Source: Emergencia sp. 1XD21-10 (GTDB taxonomy: Bacteria > Bacillota > Clostridia > Peptostreptococcales > Anaerovoracaceae). Taken from it: 64,000 nucleotides of DNA. Below, piece by piece: positions 1-9,206 of the stretch. The notes beneath the pieces were generated by a model. The model was not told the DNA's origin. It did not search any database and worked only from the letters and a program-made list of their open reading frames with translations. The DNA is taken from NCBI RefSeq assembly GCF_009936045.1, contig NZ_QWEQ01000002.1, positions 186,001 to 250,000 on the forward strand. Direction: 5' to 3'. Numbering within the stretch: position 1 is the stretch's first letter; each line of letters begins with the position of its first letter. A program made the position numbers and the translations under genes.

Positions 1-745
1 GAGCGACTGCCACCGCGGCACAGGAACCTGGGCTGATAACTTTCTCAGAAACAGACCCATCTATACTGCTGCGTTAAAACACTACTATCAGGAGAATTTC
101 ACCTACATAGAACTTGGCGATGGTGATGAACTGTGGGAAAACCGCCGATTTGCCGACGTCTATAATACCCATCAGGAAATCTATCAGATTCTGCAAAAAT
201 TCCACGATGAGAGCCGTCTCTTCATGGTCTTTGGCAATCACGACCGAGTCAAAGAAAACGGCGCTTATCTGTGGCGGGGCCTTTCCGGTGCTATCCCCTT
301 TTATGAATCCATCATCGTGGAAAGCCCCGGTATGCCTCCTCTTTGCATGTTTCACGGATATCAGGGCGATCATATGAACGATGAACTTTGGAAAATCACT
401 CGCTGGCTGGTACGCTACCTGTGGCGTCCTTTAGAGCTTCGCGGTGTTAAAGACCCTACCAGTGCTGCAAAAAACTACACCAAAGTGCGTAAAATCGAAG
501 AGAATTTCATCAACTACAGCTGTAGAAAGAAGTGCATTCTCATTGCAGGTCACACCCACAAACCTGCTCTAATGAAAACCGACTGCGGCATGTATTTTAA
601 CTGCGGAAGCTGTGTTCACCCTTCCGCCATCACCGCCATAGAAATTCAGAATCACACTGCAAGTCTGGTCAAATGGTCTGTCTGTGCAAACCCTGATATG
701 GTGCTTTACGTCTGCCGGGAAACATTAAAAGAAGTGCACCTTTAA
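1..745 (+). CDS. Metallophosphoesterase (calcineurin-like), 5' end outside window
   Basis: The open frame runs in from the left edge (codons in phase with base 2), so only a few N-terminal residues are missing. The usual metal-binding series is present in order: an S-D-C-H-R-G start (D-x-H), L-G-D-G-D-E, G-N-H-D, a later F-H-G, and A-G-H-T-H near the C-terminus. Together these define a calcineurin-type phosphoesterase with a two-metal centre; the substrate cannot be told. The C-terminus holds two closely spaced cysteines (NCGSC), unusual for the fold. It converges with the RNase R gene, and its stop lies inside the hairpin shared at the junction. Confidence 0.85.
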   Translation, partial: SDCHRGTGTWADNFLRNRPIYTAALKHYYQENFTYIELGDGDELWENRRFADVYNTHQEIYQILQKFHDESRLFMVFGNHDRVKENGAYLWRGLSGAIPFYESIIVESPGMPPLCMFHGYQGDHMNDELWKITRWLVRYLWRPLELRGVKDPTSAAKNYTKVRKIEENFINYSCRKKCILIAGHTHKPALMKTDCGMYFNCGSCVHPSAITAIEIQNHTASLVKWSVCANPDMVLYVCRETLKEVHL

Positions 746-760
746 TGCTGTGCACTTCTT
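729..760 (-). terminator. Rho-independent terminator of rnr
   Basis: A perfect 11-bp stem (AAGAAGTGCAC / GTGCACTTCTT) has a 10-nt loop. On the minus strand it is followed by TTTTAATG. It overlaps the last codons of the convergent phosphoesterase gene and lies just past the rnr stop codon. Confidence 0.7.
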
Positions 761-769
761 ACTTGGTTA

Positions 770-2728
770 TCAAACTATCAGAAAATCAATCTGTCTTTCT
801 TCCGGGTTTGCCGCCAGCACCTCTATGGTAACCCGGTCTCCCAGGGCATAAATATTGTGACTGAGTCTGCCGATAACCCGATATTTTCCCGGCTCGTAAT
901 CGTAATAATCATCACGCAGACTGTCAAGGCGCACCATACCCTCCACTGTATTAGGCAACTGCACATAAATGCCAAAATTAGTCACGCCGCTAATGACTCC
1001 TTCAAAGCTTTCTCCGATGTACTGCTGCATATACTGCGCTTTTTTCATCTTTGCAACTTCTCGCTCCAGACTCTGCGCTTTTCGCTCAGTCAGTGACGCA
1101 ATTTCTGCCGTGACCTGCGAATCAGCCTTATATTTTTTCAGCTTCTGCTCATCTGCCCTGCCGCAAATAGAGTCTTTAATAATTCGGTGAATACAAAGAT
1201 CTGGATATCTTCGAATCGGTGAAGTAAAATGACAGTAATACGGAAAGGACAATCCAAAATGTCCCTGACAGTCGGTGCTGTAAAATGCCTTTTTCATAGA
1301 ACGCAGCATGACAGTGCTGACGATATTTTCGTAAGGCATGCCCTCCACTTTCTGTAGAATATCATTGAGAGCCTTCGGATGAATGTTGTCAGGATTTCCC
1401 GGCAGATTAATTCCAAAGCCAGCAAGGAAAGCTTTCAGCTCTACGATTTTGTCTGTGTCCGGTTTTTCGTGAACACGATAGACGAAAGGATATTCCATCC
1501 AGTAAAAATGCTCCGCTACAGTCTGATTGGCCGCCAGCATAAACTCCTCAATGAGTCTGTTGGCAGTGCGCCTCTCGGAAATCCCGATGGCCACCGGCAC
1601 TTCCTCTTCATCCAGTTCTATTTCCGCCTCATCAAAATCAAAATCTAAGCTTCCCTTCTCCTTTCTCTTCTTTCTGAGAATTTCTGCAAGGCTTCCCATA
1701 GCAAGAAGGTCGTCATAAATATCCTCATATTTTTTAATCAACGCCTCATCTTCATGCTCCAAAATATCCGAAACATCATCATAGACCATTCTCGCCTTGG
1801 AACAAATAATGCTTTCAAATATCTCATAGTGCACTACGCTGCCGCTCTCATCAATTTCCATCTGACAGGTCAGGGTCAGTCTATCTTCGCCCTGATTCAG
1901 ACTGCAGATTCCATTGGAAAGCACCTTAGGCAGCATGGGAACTACTCTGCTTAAAAGGTACACACTGTTGCCCCGTTTTAATGCCTCCCGATCAAGATGA
2001 CCGTCCGCCGCCACGTAGTGACTGACATCAGCGATATGGACGCCTAAAAGATAATTGCCGCCGTCAGTAATCTCTATAGAAACACCATCGTCCAAATCCT
2101 TTGCCGACGCACCGTCTATGGTAATAATCGTTTTATCCCGCAGATCCCGTCTTCTTCTAATTTCCTCTGCAGTAATCTCCTCCCTGGACTTTGCCTTTGC
2201 CTCTGCATTGACCCTGCTTGGAAAAGTCTCATAGAGACCGCTTGCTCGAATCAGCGCTTTGATTTCGCCGCCTGTCTCTCCAAAGCGTGAAATAATCTCA
2301 GTGATTTTTCCTTCTGCACTGACATTTTTCTCAGGATACTTAGTAATCTTTGCAACTACCTTATCTCCATTCTGTGCACCTCGAAAATCCGATTTCTTTA
2401 CAAAAACATCATCATTATTTCTCTTATCATCAGAAACCACGAATCCAAATCGCTTATTCTTTTGAAAAGTTCCTACAACTTCTGTATTGCCTCTCTCTAA
2501 AATTTTGTCTACAATGCCTTCTCTGCTTCTGGTTCTAAACTGTTCCGGCAGCAAATCAACAGAAACAGTATCGCCGTGCATGGCGCCGTACATATTGCTT
2601 CTGCCAACAAAAATATCTCCGCCCTCTTCCTGACGGACAAATCCAAATCCCGATTTTGTTTTTTCCAGTACACCGGTCAGTTTCTCAGTCCCCGGTGTAT
2701 AAAACTGTTTCTTTCTTCTTTTTCTCAT
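770..2728 (-). CDS. rnr: Ribonuclease R (3'-5' exoribonuclease)
   Basis: RNase R degrades structured RNA from the 3' end and takes part in mRNA and tRNA quality control. The 652-residue product shows the family order: a basic N-terminus (MRKRRKKQ), two cold-shock domains with F-G-F-V motifs (about residues 20-80 and 95-150), an RNB catalytic domain with the D-G-x-x-A-K-D-L-D-D acidic cluster (near residue 225), and a C-terminal S1 domain (about 575-650). The frame stays open upstream to a GTG at 2809, but that would cross the terminator hairpin of the preceding gene. I therefore prefer ATG 2728; ATG 2758 is the alternative. No tmRNA or smpB gene is in view. Confidence 0.93.
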   Translation of the reverse strand: MRKRRKKQFYTPGTEKLTGVLEKTKSGFGFVRQEEGGDIFVGRSNMYGAMHGDTVSVDLLPEQFRTRSREGIVDKILERGNTEVVGTFQKNKRFGFVVSDDKRNNDDVFVKKSDFRGAQNGDKVVAKITKYPEKNVSAEGKITEIISRFGETGGEIKALIRASGLYETFPSRVNAEAKAKSREEITAEEIRRRRDLRDKTIITIDGASAKDLDDGVSIEITDGGNYLLGVHIADVSHYVAADGHLDREALKRGNSVYLLSRVVPMLPKVLSNGICSLNQGEDRLTLTCQMEIDESGSVVHYEIFESIICSKARMVYDDVSDILEHEDEALIKKYEDIYDDLLAMGSLAEILRKKRKEKGSLDFDFDEAEIELDEEEVPVAIGISERRTANRLIEEFMLAANQTVAEHFYWMEYPFVYRVHEKPDTDKIVELKAFLAGFGINLPGNPDNIHPKALNDILQKVEGMPYENIVSTVMLRSMKKAFYSTDCQGHFGLSFPYYCHFTSPIRRYPDLCIHRIIKDSICGRADEQKLKKYKADSQVTAEIASLTERKAQSLEREVAKMKKAQYMQQYIGESFEGVISGVTNFGIYVQLPNTVEGMVRLDSLRDDYYDYEPGKYRVIGRLSHNIYALGDRVTIEVLAANPEERQIDFLIV

Positions 2729-2773
2729 GGTTCTATTGTATATGAAAACTCTTCTCATTACCAGAACAAATTC

Positions 2774-2796
2774 AAAACGCAGGGAATTTCCCTGCG
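2774..2796 (-). terminator. Terminator after the lipoprotein gene
   Basis: Arms CGCAGGGAA (2778-2786) and TTCCCTGCG (2788-2796) form a perfect stem. On the minus strand TTTT follows. It separates the lipoprotein gene from rnr and argues against the longer GTG start of rnr. Confidence 0.55.
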
Positions 2797-2835
2797 CTTT
2801 GCCCTTCACCTTTTCAGGCGAAATTCCTTTGGTTA

Positions 2836-3141
2836 TTACTCGGCTGTCTTTGCATCGTTGTCACCGCTGCCGTCCCTGCCGTCTGTTCTTGCTTTATCGC
2901 CGCCGTCAGGATCTAAAGCGTCTTCAACATCATCTACCGCATCGGATGCGCCATCTTTCATATCATCGCCTAAATCCTCAACGTCATCTTTAACGTCATC
3001 GGCACCGTCCTTGACATCCTGTTCCATATTGTTAGTCGGGTTGTCAGAAACGTTGTCATTATTGTCGTCACTTCCGCAGCTGGTAAAGACTAGAACAGTC
3101 ACCAGTAATAAAGCCATTAGAAAAAATCTGGTCTTTTTCAT
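2836..3141 (-). CDS. Small acidic lipoprotein
   Basis: The 101-residue product has a type II signal peptide: MKKTR, a hydrophobic stretch, then L-V-F-T-S-C with the lipidated cysteine at residue 22. The mature part is very acidic and low in complexity, with repeated D-D-V / D-V-E-D / K-D-G-A spacing that suggests an extended or coiled surface segment rather than an enzyme. A GAAAGGAG-type ribosome binding site precedes the ATG. No function can be assigned. It is likely anchored on the outer face of the cell membrane. Confidence 0.75.
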   Translation of the reverse strand: MKKTRFFLMALLLVTVLVFTSCGSDDNNDNVSDNPTNNMEQDVKDGADDVKDDVEDLGDDMKDGASDAVDDVEDALDPDGGDKARTDGRDGSGDNDAKTAE

Positions 3142-3229
3142 GTTGAAACTCCTTTCTTTTTTCTAAGGTTATTATCTGATGTTCTTCAAAAAATATGAAA
3201 GGTATTATTCGGAAACTATTTCAGTTCAA

Positions 3230-4243
3230 TCAGCTAAGCAGTTTTTCCGGTGAAAACTTCTGTCGTTTCGGATCTACAACTAAAACTCTGCCATCCAGTT
3301 GTTTTAAAAGATCGTCAGCGCCGTGCTGCATTTTGAAATCCATTTCTTCCCTGTAAAGTGGAATAATCTGGTAAAAATTAACTTCCTCTCCCTCTGTCAG
3401 AGGACAAATGTACTCCTCTTCATCGAAGATAACCGGTGTAATCAGCATACTGCCACAGAGCTGCGTGCTTTCATCAAAGCCTTCTCCATTATCGATGGTA
3501 TGCCCCCATCCCAGCCAGGCATCTTCCTGTATCGGCAATCTGGCAAGAACTTTGAGCAGTCTGATCGGCCAGTACCACTCTTCCTTCTCACTCTCAAGGT
3601 CCCAGTAAGGCGGAAGGCAAATGACAAGTTCCGCTCTCTGCAGCTTATACTCGGAAAGATCCTCCGGCACATTCATGCGATGCGCTCCCATTCCCATGGT
3701 CACCAGTGTATAAAAATTACGTTCCTCTGTAGGTGGAATCACACAGATATCCACGTGAATATCCGGTGAAACCAGCTCATGAAACACGCTTTCAAATTCC
3801 CCAAAAGTTTCTTCTATGTACGTTTCTATAATTTCCTCTTCTTCACTGCTGTATACTTCCGGATTCAGTTCCTCATCAAAGAGTCCGTTGCGCCTTAAAA
3901 TCTGCTCCTTGCACTCCGTAATGAAAAAATCTACATCCTCATCAGAAGGATCCAGATGCAGAGATTCTTCAAAGCACATCAGTGCATCTTCGTATCTGCC
4001 GCTGAAAAAATATGCATAACCCAGTCTGTAATGCCAGAGCGGATCGTCCTTTCCCATATCGTAAACCATCTGCAAAAGATCGGCAGCCTTATCGTAGTCG
4101 CCTTCCTCGCCGCGGTTATTATAGGCTCGCGCCAGATAGCAAATTGTATCGTAATCGTGTTCAGCGCCTTCACTTTCCAGTATCTTTATAATCTCTTCAT
4201 GGTTGTCTTCCTCATGAAGTCTGTTTAAAAGTTCCTTTTCCAT
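3230..4243 (-). CDS. TPR plus SUFU-domain protein
   Basis: The 337-residue product has two parts. Residues about 1-120 are TPR-like helical repeats, including the pattern W-H-Y-R-L-G-Y-A-Y-F-x-x-G-R-Y-E-D-A. Residues about 145-335 resemble the bacterial suppressor-of-fused (SUFU) domain, with segments such as V-D-I-C-V-I-P-P, F-Y-T-L-V-T-M-G-M-G and A-E-L-V-I-C-L-P-P-Y-W. Bacterial SUFU proteins are often immunity proteins against toxins or sit in polymorphic-toxin loci, but no toxin gene is adjacent here, so a solitary or housekeeping role is equally possible. The protein has no signal peptide and should be cytosolic. Confidence 0.8.
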   Translation of the reverse strand: MEKELLNRLHEEDNHEEIIKILESEGAEHDYDTICYLARAYNNRGEEGDYDKAADLLQMVYDMGKDDPLWHYRLGYAYFFSGRYEDALMCFEESLHLDPSDEDVDFFITECKEQILRRNGLFDEELNPEVYSSEEEEIIETYIEETFGEFESVFHELVSPDIHVDICVIPPTEERNFYTLVTMGMGAHRMNVPEDLSEYKLQRAELVICLPPYWDLESEKEEWYWPIRLLKVLARLPIQEDAWLGWGHTIDNGEGFDESTQLCGSMLITPVIFDEEEYICPLTEGEEVNFYQIIPLYREEMDFKMQHGADDLLKQLDGRVLVVDPKRQKFSPEKLLS

Positions 4244-4449
4244 CTGTCAAATCCTCCATACGTTCTTCCGTTGAGAAAGGCGCCTTACGCCCTTTTCAAC
4301 AGAAGCAAAAAAAGCCGGTTATTTATATTATACTAAATTATAGCCGGATATACAATCTTTTCAACACAGGGAAAATCTTGAAGTTTCATCCGATATAGAA
4401 AATATATGTACAATGTGATAAAATAGTTTTAAGAAAAGGAGGCGGCTTC

Positions 4450-5289
4450 ATGGATTCATATTTTTCTGTCAGTCACATTTCGACCGGCATTTATCATATT
4501 TACGAAAACAGCAATGTTTGCTGCACCCTTATCACGGGCACCAACGCTGCGCTGCTCATCGACACAGGCTATGGCTTTGAAGATCTGCCCGCCTTTCTGC
4601 GTACCATCACCGATCTGCCCCTTATCCTCGTCAACACCCACGGACATCTGGATCACACTGGCGGTAATTTTCGTTTCTCTGAAACCGCATTGATTCATCC
4701 TGCCGAGCTTTCTGTCTACGATCTATATCAGCATGACAAAGTCAGCATGCTTGCATTTTTAGAAAAACGCTATTCCGCAGGCAAAATAAAATATCCGTTT
4801 CCTAAAAATTTCAATCGCGAATTTTATCTGACCTATAAGCAGGTTCCATTCAGCTGCGCTGCAGATGGACACATTTTTGATCTGGGTAGCCGCATCTTAG
4901 AAACCTTTCTGCTGCCTGGACATTCCCTCGGCTCACTTTCCGTCTTCGACCACGAAAGCGGCACGCTGGTGGCAGGCGATACGATAGATAAAAGCCTTTG
5001 GATGATGTTTGACCACAGTGCGCCGCCGGAGGAACTTTCTGGTCGTCTGCAGCTTCTGAAAGACAAATTTCCTATCCGCAGAATCCTCGCCTCCCATGCC
5101 AAAACGCCTTATCCGCCGGAGATGCTGGACGCAGTGATTTCTGCCATCAGCCACCGCAATCCCGAAAAGGATTCCATCTTCGTTCATCCTCGCCACGGTT
5201 ACAAAGCGCTGCACCACAAAGAACCAGTAACCGGTATTTCCGGTGTCAACGAAATTCATCTAGTGTATCCTTTTCCAAAAGAAAAATGA
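4450..5289 (+). CDS. MBL-fold metallo-hydrolase
   Basis: The 279-residue protein carries the metallo-beta-lactamase-fold signature H-x-H-x-D-H (H64, H66, D68, H69), a further metal histidine in L-P-G-H (H158), the bridging aspartate in A-G-D-T (D177) and a late histidine in L-A-S-H. This suggests a two-metal hydrolase of the glyoxalase-II-like group; the substrate is unknown. An AAGGAGG ribosome binding site precedes the ATG. The gene stands alone, converging with ispH-S1; its stop codon forms the edge of the terminator hairpin between them. Confidence 0.85.
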   Translation: MDSYFSVSHISTGIYHIYENSNVCCTLITGTNAALLIDTGYGFEDLPAFLRTITDLPLILVNTHGHLDHTGGNFRFSETALIHPAELSVYDLYQHDKVSMLAFLEKRYSAGKIKYPFPKNFNREFYLTYKQVPFSCAADGHIFDLGSRILETFLLPGHSLGSLSVFDHESGTLVAGDTIDKSLWMMFDHSAPPEELSGRLQLLKDKFPIRRILASHAKTPYPPEMLDAVISAISHRNPEKDSIFVHPRHGYKALHHKEPVTGISGVNEIHLVYPFPKEK

Positions 5290-5327
5290 GGGGTTCCAAA
5301 AGCTTTTAAAGCTTCGGGAATCCCTCA
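5282..5327 (-). terminator. Terminator of the ispH-S1 operon
   Basis: A long hairpin pairs TGAGGG-TTCC with GGAA-CCCTCA around an AAGCTT-containing inner region. On the minus strand it is followed by a TTTTTCTTTT tract, so it serves the minus-strand operon. Confidence 0.65.
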
Positions 5328-5344
5328 CAAATAAACCTGCTCGA

Positions 5345-7294
5345 TTATTCCTCTTCAGAAACAGTTTCTTCAGCATCTAAAGTTTCCTTGATGCTCAGGC
5401 TGATTCTCTTTCTTTCTTTATCAATTTCCAGAATCTTTGCGTTAACATCCTGACCGATAGAAAGTTCGTCAGCAATGTTAGTCACTCTCTTGTGCGCAAC
5501 TTCAGAAATATGTACCAGTCCATCAAGACCCGGCTCTAATTCGATGAATGCACCGTATTCCTTAATCTGTACAACTTTTCCGGAAACAACCTGTCCAATC
5601 TGATAGGTCTCGTCAATTACGGACCATGGTTCAGGAACAGTCTGCTTCAAACCTAAGGAAATCTTTCCTTTTTCTTCGTTCATAGCCAGAATCTTTACCT
5701 TAACAGTATCGCCAATCTGCAGAACTTCCTGCGGATGTTTCAGCTTGCCCCAGGAAATTTCGGAGATGTGAAGCAGTCCGTCGATTCCGCCCAGATCGAT
5801 GAATGCACCGTAATCGGTAAATCTCATCACAGTACCTTCTACGATATCATCAACGTGCAATCCTTCCCAGATTGCAGCAATCTTCTGTTGTTTCTCTTCT
5901 GTAAGAACTATCTTGCGGGAGAATACAACTCTGCCTCTCTTCTGGTCAACTCTGCTTACTCTTACATCCATAGTCTGTCCAATAAATTCATCTGCGTTTT
6001 CTACAAACTTATCGGAAAGCTGGGAAAGCGGAATGAATCCGGTAACTTCCTTGTAAGCAGCGATTACACCGCCGTTAACCTGTCTTACGACTTTTACAGA
6101 AATAATTGATTTATTTTCAAGAGCTTCGTTAATCTCATTCCAGTGCTCATTTATCTCAAGCTTTTTCTTTGAAAGTAAGATTCCACCGTCGCCGTCATCA
6201 GTTTTGACAACCTTAGCCTGGATTTCATCGCCTTCTTTAAATAAATCTGTCAGCTTCTGTCCTTCCTCTAATGTTACTTCTTCCACAGGAAGAATTCCGT
6301 CCTTTTTACATCCCATGTTTACGATAACTTCTTTTTCAGTTACCTGATGTACTTTACCGTCAACGATTTCGCCAGTGCGTGGTAGTCTTAAAGACGCGTC
6401 GATTTCATCCATGAAATCTTCCATTGAAATTTTTTCGTTAGTGATCATTTCACTCATGTTAGCAATAACCTCCTTAATTACGCATTCAGGTGTTGATGCG
6501 CCTGCTGCAACTCCTATTCTATTACATTTTCGCAATTGTTTCAATGGTAAATCTCGAATATTTTCAATAAAAAAGGAATTTTTGCACTTTTTTTTGGAAA
6601 TTTCGTATAACTTTCCCGTATTGGAGCTATTTTTGCCTCCAATGATAACCATAGCGTCGACTTTTTCTGCCAAATTTTTACAGGATTCTTGTCGTTCTTT
6701 TGTCGCATTACAGATAGTATTGTAAATTTCTGTAAGAATATGTTTCTCTTCAAAGACCGCAACGATATCGTCCAGCAGTTTTTTTTGAATGGTGGTCTGG
6801 CAGACAAGAAAAACTTTTTCACATGTCACTGCCTCAGCTTCCTCCCTGCTTCCCACGATAATTCCCTGCCCTGCGCACCAGCCGTTAATTCCGATGACTT
6901 CCGGGTGATGTTTATCGCCAACGATGACGATATTTTTTCCCTCCTGCCATGCACCGTGAACCAGCTGATGAATTTTTTCCACAAAAGGGCAAGTGGCATT
7001 GACAACAGTCAGTTTTCTCCTTTTGGATTCATCAAAAAATGCCTTGGTCTCGCCATGGGAGCGAACGATGACAATATCGCCCGGTTCCGCTTCTTCTGGG
7101 CTTTCTATGATGCCTACACCTCTCGCCTTTAAATCGTCTGTCACAAAACGATTATGAATCAAAGGTCCGCAGGTATAAATCTTTCTTTTTTTCTCTAATT
7201 TCTCATTGAGATGAATCTGTTCTTCTGTTTTTTCAATGGCTTGCCGCACGCCGAAACAAAAGCCGGAGTGTTCAGCCCTTATGATTTCTGCCAT
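5345..7294 (-). CDS. ispH: IspH fused to four S1 domains (HMB-PP reductase / RpsA-like)
   Basis: Residues 1 to about 285 are IspH, the iron-sulfur reductase that makes IPP and DMAPP from HMB-PP in the non-mevalonate isoprenoid pathway. The three cluster-ligand cysteines are C13 (FCFGV), C102 (NATCP) and C195 (TICNATKERQ), and the S-T-P-E motif is at 268. Residues about 305-640 form four S1 RNA-binding repeats of the ribosomal protein S1 type; the last two carry the strong G-A-F-I-D/E-L and G-L-L/V-H-I-S-E motifs. This fusion is known in Clostridia. The start overlaps the end of rarA by 23 bp, indicating a shared transcript. Confidence 0.95.
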   Translation of the reverse strand: MAEIIRAEHSGFCFGVRQAIEKTEEQIHLNEKLEKKRKIYTCGPLIHNRFVTDDLKARGVGIIESPEEAEPGDIVIVRSHGETKAFFDESKRRKLTVVNATCPFVEKIHQLVHGAWQEGKNIVIVGDKHHPEVIGINGWCAGQGIIVGSREEAEAVTCEKVFLVCQTTIQKKLLDDIVAVFEEKHILTEIYNTICNATKERQESCKNLAEKVDAMVIIGGKNSSNTGKLYEISKKKCKNSFFIENIRDLPLKQLRKCNRIGVAAGASTPECVIKEVIANMSEMITNEKISMEDFMDEIDASLRLPRTGEIVDGKVHQVTEKEVIVNMGCKKDGILPVEEVTLEEGQKLTDLFKEGDEIQAKVVKTDDGDGGILLSKKKLEINEHWNEINEALENKSIISVKVVRQVNGGVIAAYKEVTGFIPLSQLSDKFVENADEFIGQTMDVRVSRVDQKRGRVVFSRKIVLTEEKQQKIAAIWEGLHVDDIVEGTVMRFTDYGAFIDLGGIDGLLHISEISWGKLKHPQEVLQIGDTVKVKILAMNEEKGKISLGLKQTVPEPWSVIDETYQIGQVVSGKVVQIKEYGAFIELEPGLDGLVHISEVAHKRVTNIADELSIGQDVNAKILEIDKERKRISLSIKETLDAEETVSEEE

Positions 7295-8564
7295 ATTTTT
7301 CTTCCAGTCCTTCTAAAAATTTCTTAAAAGAGGCTTCCGATCCGTTCGCTGTCGGTCTGTAGTATTTAACCCCTTCCTCATACAAATTATCCGGCAGGTA
7401 CTGCTGCTGCACGTATCCTCCAAAATTGTGAGGGTAAAGATAATCCTTCCCAATTTCCTTATCCTTTGCCCCCTGATAATGACTGTCCTGCAAATGAAGG
7501 GGTACATCGTCAATATTTCTGCTTCTGATATCTGCTATAGCCTCAAAATACGCCATGCTGGCAGCATTCGATTTCGGTGCTGAGGCAAGCATAATCACTG
7601 CTTGCGCCAGATTGATAGCCGCTTCCGGATAGCCCACCATCAGCGCCGCCTGCATGCAGGAAGTGACGATGGATATCGCCGAAGGATACGCCATGCCGAT
7701 ATCTTCACTGGCGATGACAAGCAACCGCCTTCCGATCATCTGAATATCTGCACCACCGTCAACCAATCTTGCAAAATAGTGAATTGCCGCATCCGGATCG
7801 CTGCCCCTGATGGACTTTTGCAGCGCTGAAAGCAGATTGTACCGGTCATCCCCTTTACTGTAAAAGCCAATCTTTCTCTGCATGGCTTCCGCCACCATTT
7901 CCTTGGTGATTTTCTTGGACAAATCCAGATTGTCCACAATAAAGCCCAACGTATCCAAAGAAACTCTGCCGTCTCCTCCTGCTAAGTCCGCCAGAATATC
8001 CAGGGCTTCTTCGTCATACTGGATATGCAGATTTCCAAAGCCTTTTTCCGTATCAGTCAGCGCCCGCAGCAGCATTTTCTTAATTTGCGGCGCCTCAAGA
8101 CGCTTAAACTCATAGACATTGCGCACCCTGCTGAGTACTGCATTGTTGATAGCAAAATATGGATTCTCCGTAGTGCTGCCAATAAATTTAAGCACACCGT
8201 CTTCCAGCGCTTTCAAAAGAGAGTCCTGCTGCAGTTTATTCCACCTGTGAAACTCGTCGATATACACGTAAGTTGTCCGTTTCTCCAGTCCAAAAAAACG
8301 CAGTCTTGCACCTTCAATCAGTTCTTTCAGTTCCTTAGTTCCTGTGGTCGACGCATTGATTTCTGTAAAGCTGCTGTCCATTTCATTTGCGATGATTCTA
8401 GCCAGTGTAGTCTTACCCGTTCCCGACGGTCCATGGAAAATCGCCGAATCAAAAGTCTTATTTTTTATTGCATTGTAAAGAAGTGAGCCCGGATATAGAA
8501 AGTGTTCTTGTCCTACAAAATCCTGCAATTTGTCCGGTCTCATTCGGGTCGATAATGGTATCAT
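7272..8564 (-). CDS. rarA: Replication-associated recombination protein A (AAA+ ATPase)
   Basis: RarA (MgsA) acts at stalled replication forks. The 430-residue product begins I-P-L-S-T-R-M-R-P-x-x-L, the usual opening of the family, and has Walker A G-P-S-G-T-G-K-T-T (45-53), Walker B/DExH-like Y-I-D-E-F-H, and the sensor segment G-S-T-T-E-N-P. The C-terminal half matches the tetramerisation and MgsA-C region, including the A-Y-F-E-A-I and H-L-x-D-S-H-Y segments. I place the start at ATG 8564, which has AAAGGA six bases upstream; a longer frame to 8648 lacks a good site and would overlap the previous gene. Confidence 0.93.
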   Translation of the reverse strand: MIPLSTRMRPDKLQDFVGQEHFLYPGSLLYNAIKNKTFDSAIFHGPSGTGKTTLARIIANEMDSSFTEINASTTGTKELKELIEGARLRFFGLEKRTTYVYIDEFHRWNKLQQDSLLKALEDGVLKFIGSTTENPYFAINNAVLSRVRNVYEFKRLEAPQIKKMLLRALTDTEKGFGNLHIQYDEEALDILADLAGGDGRVSLDTLGFIVDNLDLSKKITKEMVAEAMQRKIGFYSKGDDRYNLLSALQKSIRGSDPDAAIHYFARLVDGGADIQMIGRRLLVIASEDIGMAYPSAISIVTSCMQAALMVGYPEAAINLAQAVIMLASAPKSNAASMAYFEAIADIRSRNIDDVPLHLQDSHYQGAKDKEIGKDYLYPHNFGGYVQQQYLPDNLYEEGVKYYRPTANGSEASFKKFLEGLEEKYGRNHKG

Positions 8565-8613
8565 AGTATTCCTTTCAAGTGGTTGGATTGGCTGTTTGCT
8601 CTTATCAAATTCA

Positions 8614-9123
8614 TCATGACAGCTGGGTAATAAAAATCCCCTTCGCATAGGACGATTCAGTATCCTTCAAAAGAGCCAGCGCCTCTTTCTTTGTCCCCCT
8701 CTCAGAGCTGATGACCTTAAACTGACCGTCCGATTCCATAATCTCCGTATCGATGTCTTCAGTTTTCAATTTTCCTGCTAGTTCCTCGGCACCCGATTTA
8801 CTGCTGAAAACACCATACTGCAATGTGTATTCGCCCTCTGCGTCAGCTTTTTCTGCATCATTTTTGTCTTTCTGTTCTTCGCCTTCATCGCTGCTCTCTT
8901 CGCTGCCATCTTTCTCATCGTCGCTGTGAAAGACATCTAGCAGATTGGACGGAAAATCCAGTTTCAAAACCTCCGTATCATAGCCTAAAAGCGGCGCAAT
9001 AATAAACCTTGCCGTCATATATCCGCAAACTACTGCCACTAACATTATACCAACAATTCCTAAAAGATTCACCCCTGAATTTTTTCTTTGACGATGGTAT
9101 CTTCTGATTTTTCTCTTATTCAC
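8614..9123 (-). CDS. SPOR-domain membrane protein
   Basis: The 169-residue product has a basic N-terminus (NKRKIRRYHRQRKN), one membrane segment at about 18-40, an acidic low-complexity linker (about 65-95, rich in D, E, S and K) and a C-terminal SPOR-like domain (about 98-168) starting Y-T-L-Q-Y-G-V-F. SPOR domains bind denuded septal peptidoglycan, so a role at the division or sporulation septum is a reasonable inference. GTG 9123 is the likely start because GGAGG lies nine bases upstream; an upstream ATG at 9186 lacks a site. Confidence 0.8.
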   Translation of the reverse strand: MNKRKIRRYHRQRKNSGVNLLGIVGIMLVAVVCGYMTARFIIAPLLGYDTEVLKLDFPSNLLDVFHSDDEKDGSEESSDEGEEQKDKNDAEKADAEGEYTLQYGVFSSKSGAEELAGKLKTEDIDTEIMESDGQFKVISSERGTKKEALALLKDTESSYAKGIFITQLS

Positions 9124-9206
9124 TTTTTCCTGCCTCCTCGTGGATATGATTATTACATCATATGCGGCAAAGGAAAAAGTAGACATCTCCTTTTTGAAGA
9201 AATCAA

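Noticed and set aside
2836-3075. Repeats in the lipoprotein gene as a CRISPR or tandem-repeat locus
   Set aside because: The similarity is only codon-level D/V/E/K repetition; no regular DNA unit or spacers.
2576-3166. 196-codon plus-strand frame opposite the lipoprotein gene
   Set aside because: Serine/leucine-rich shadow of the acidic repeat region; no ribosome binding site.
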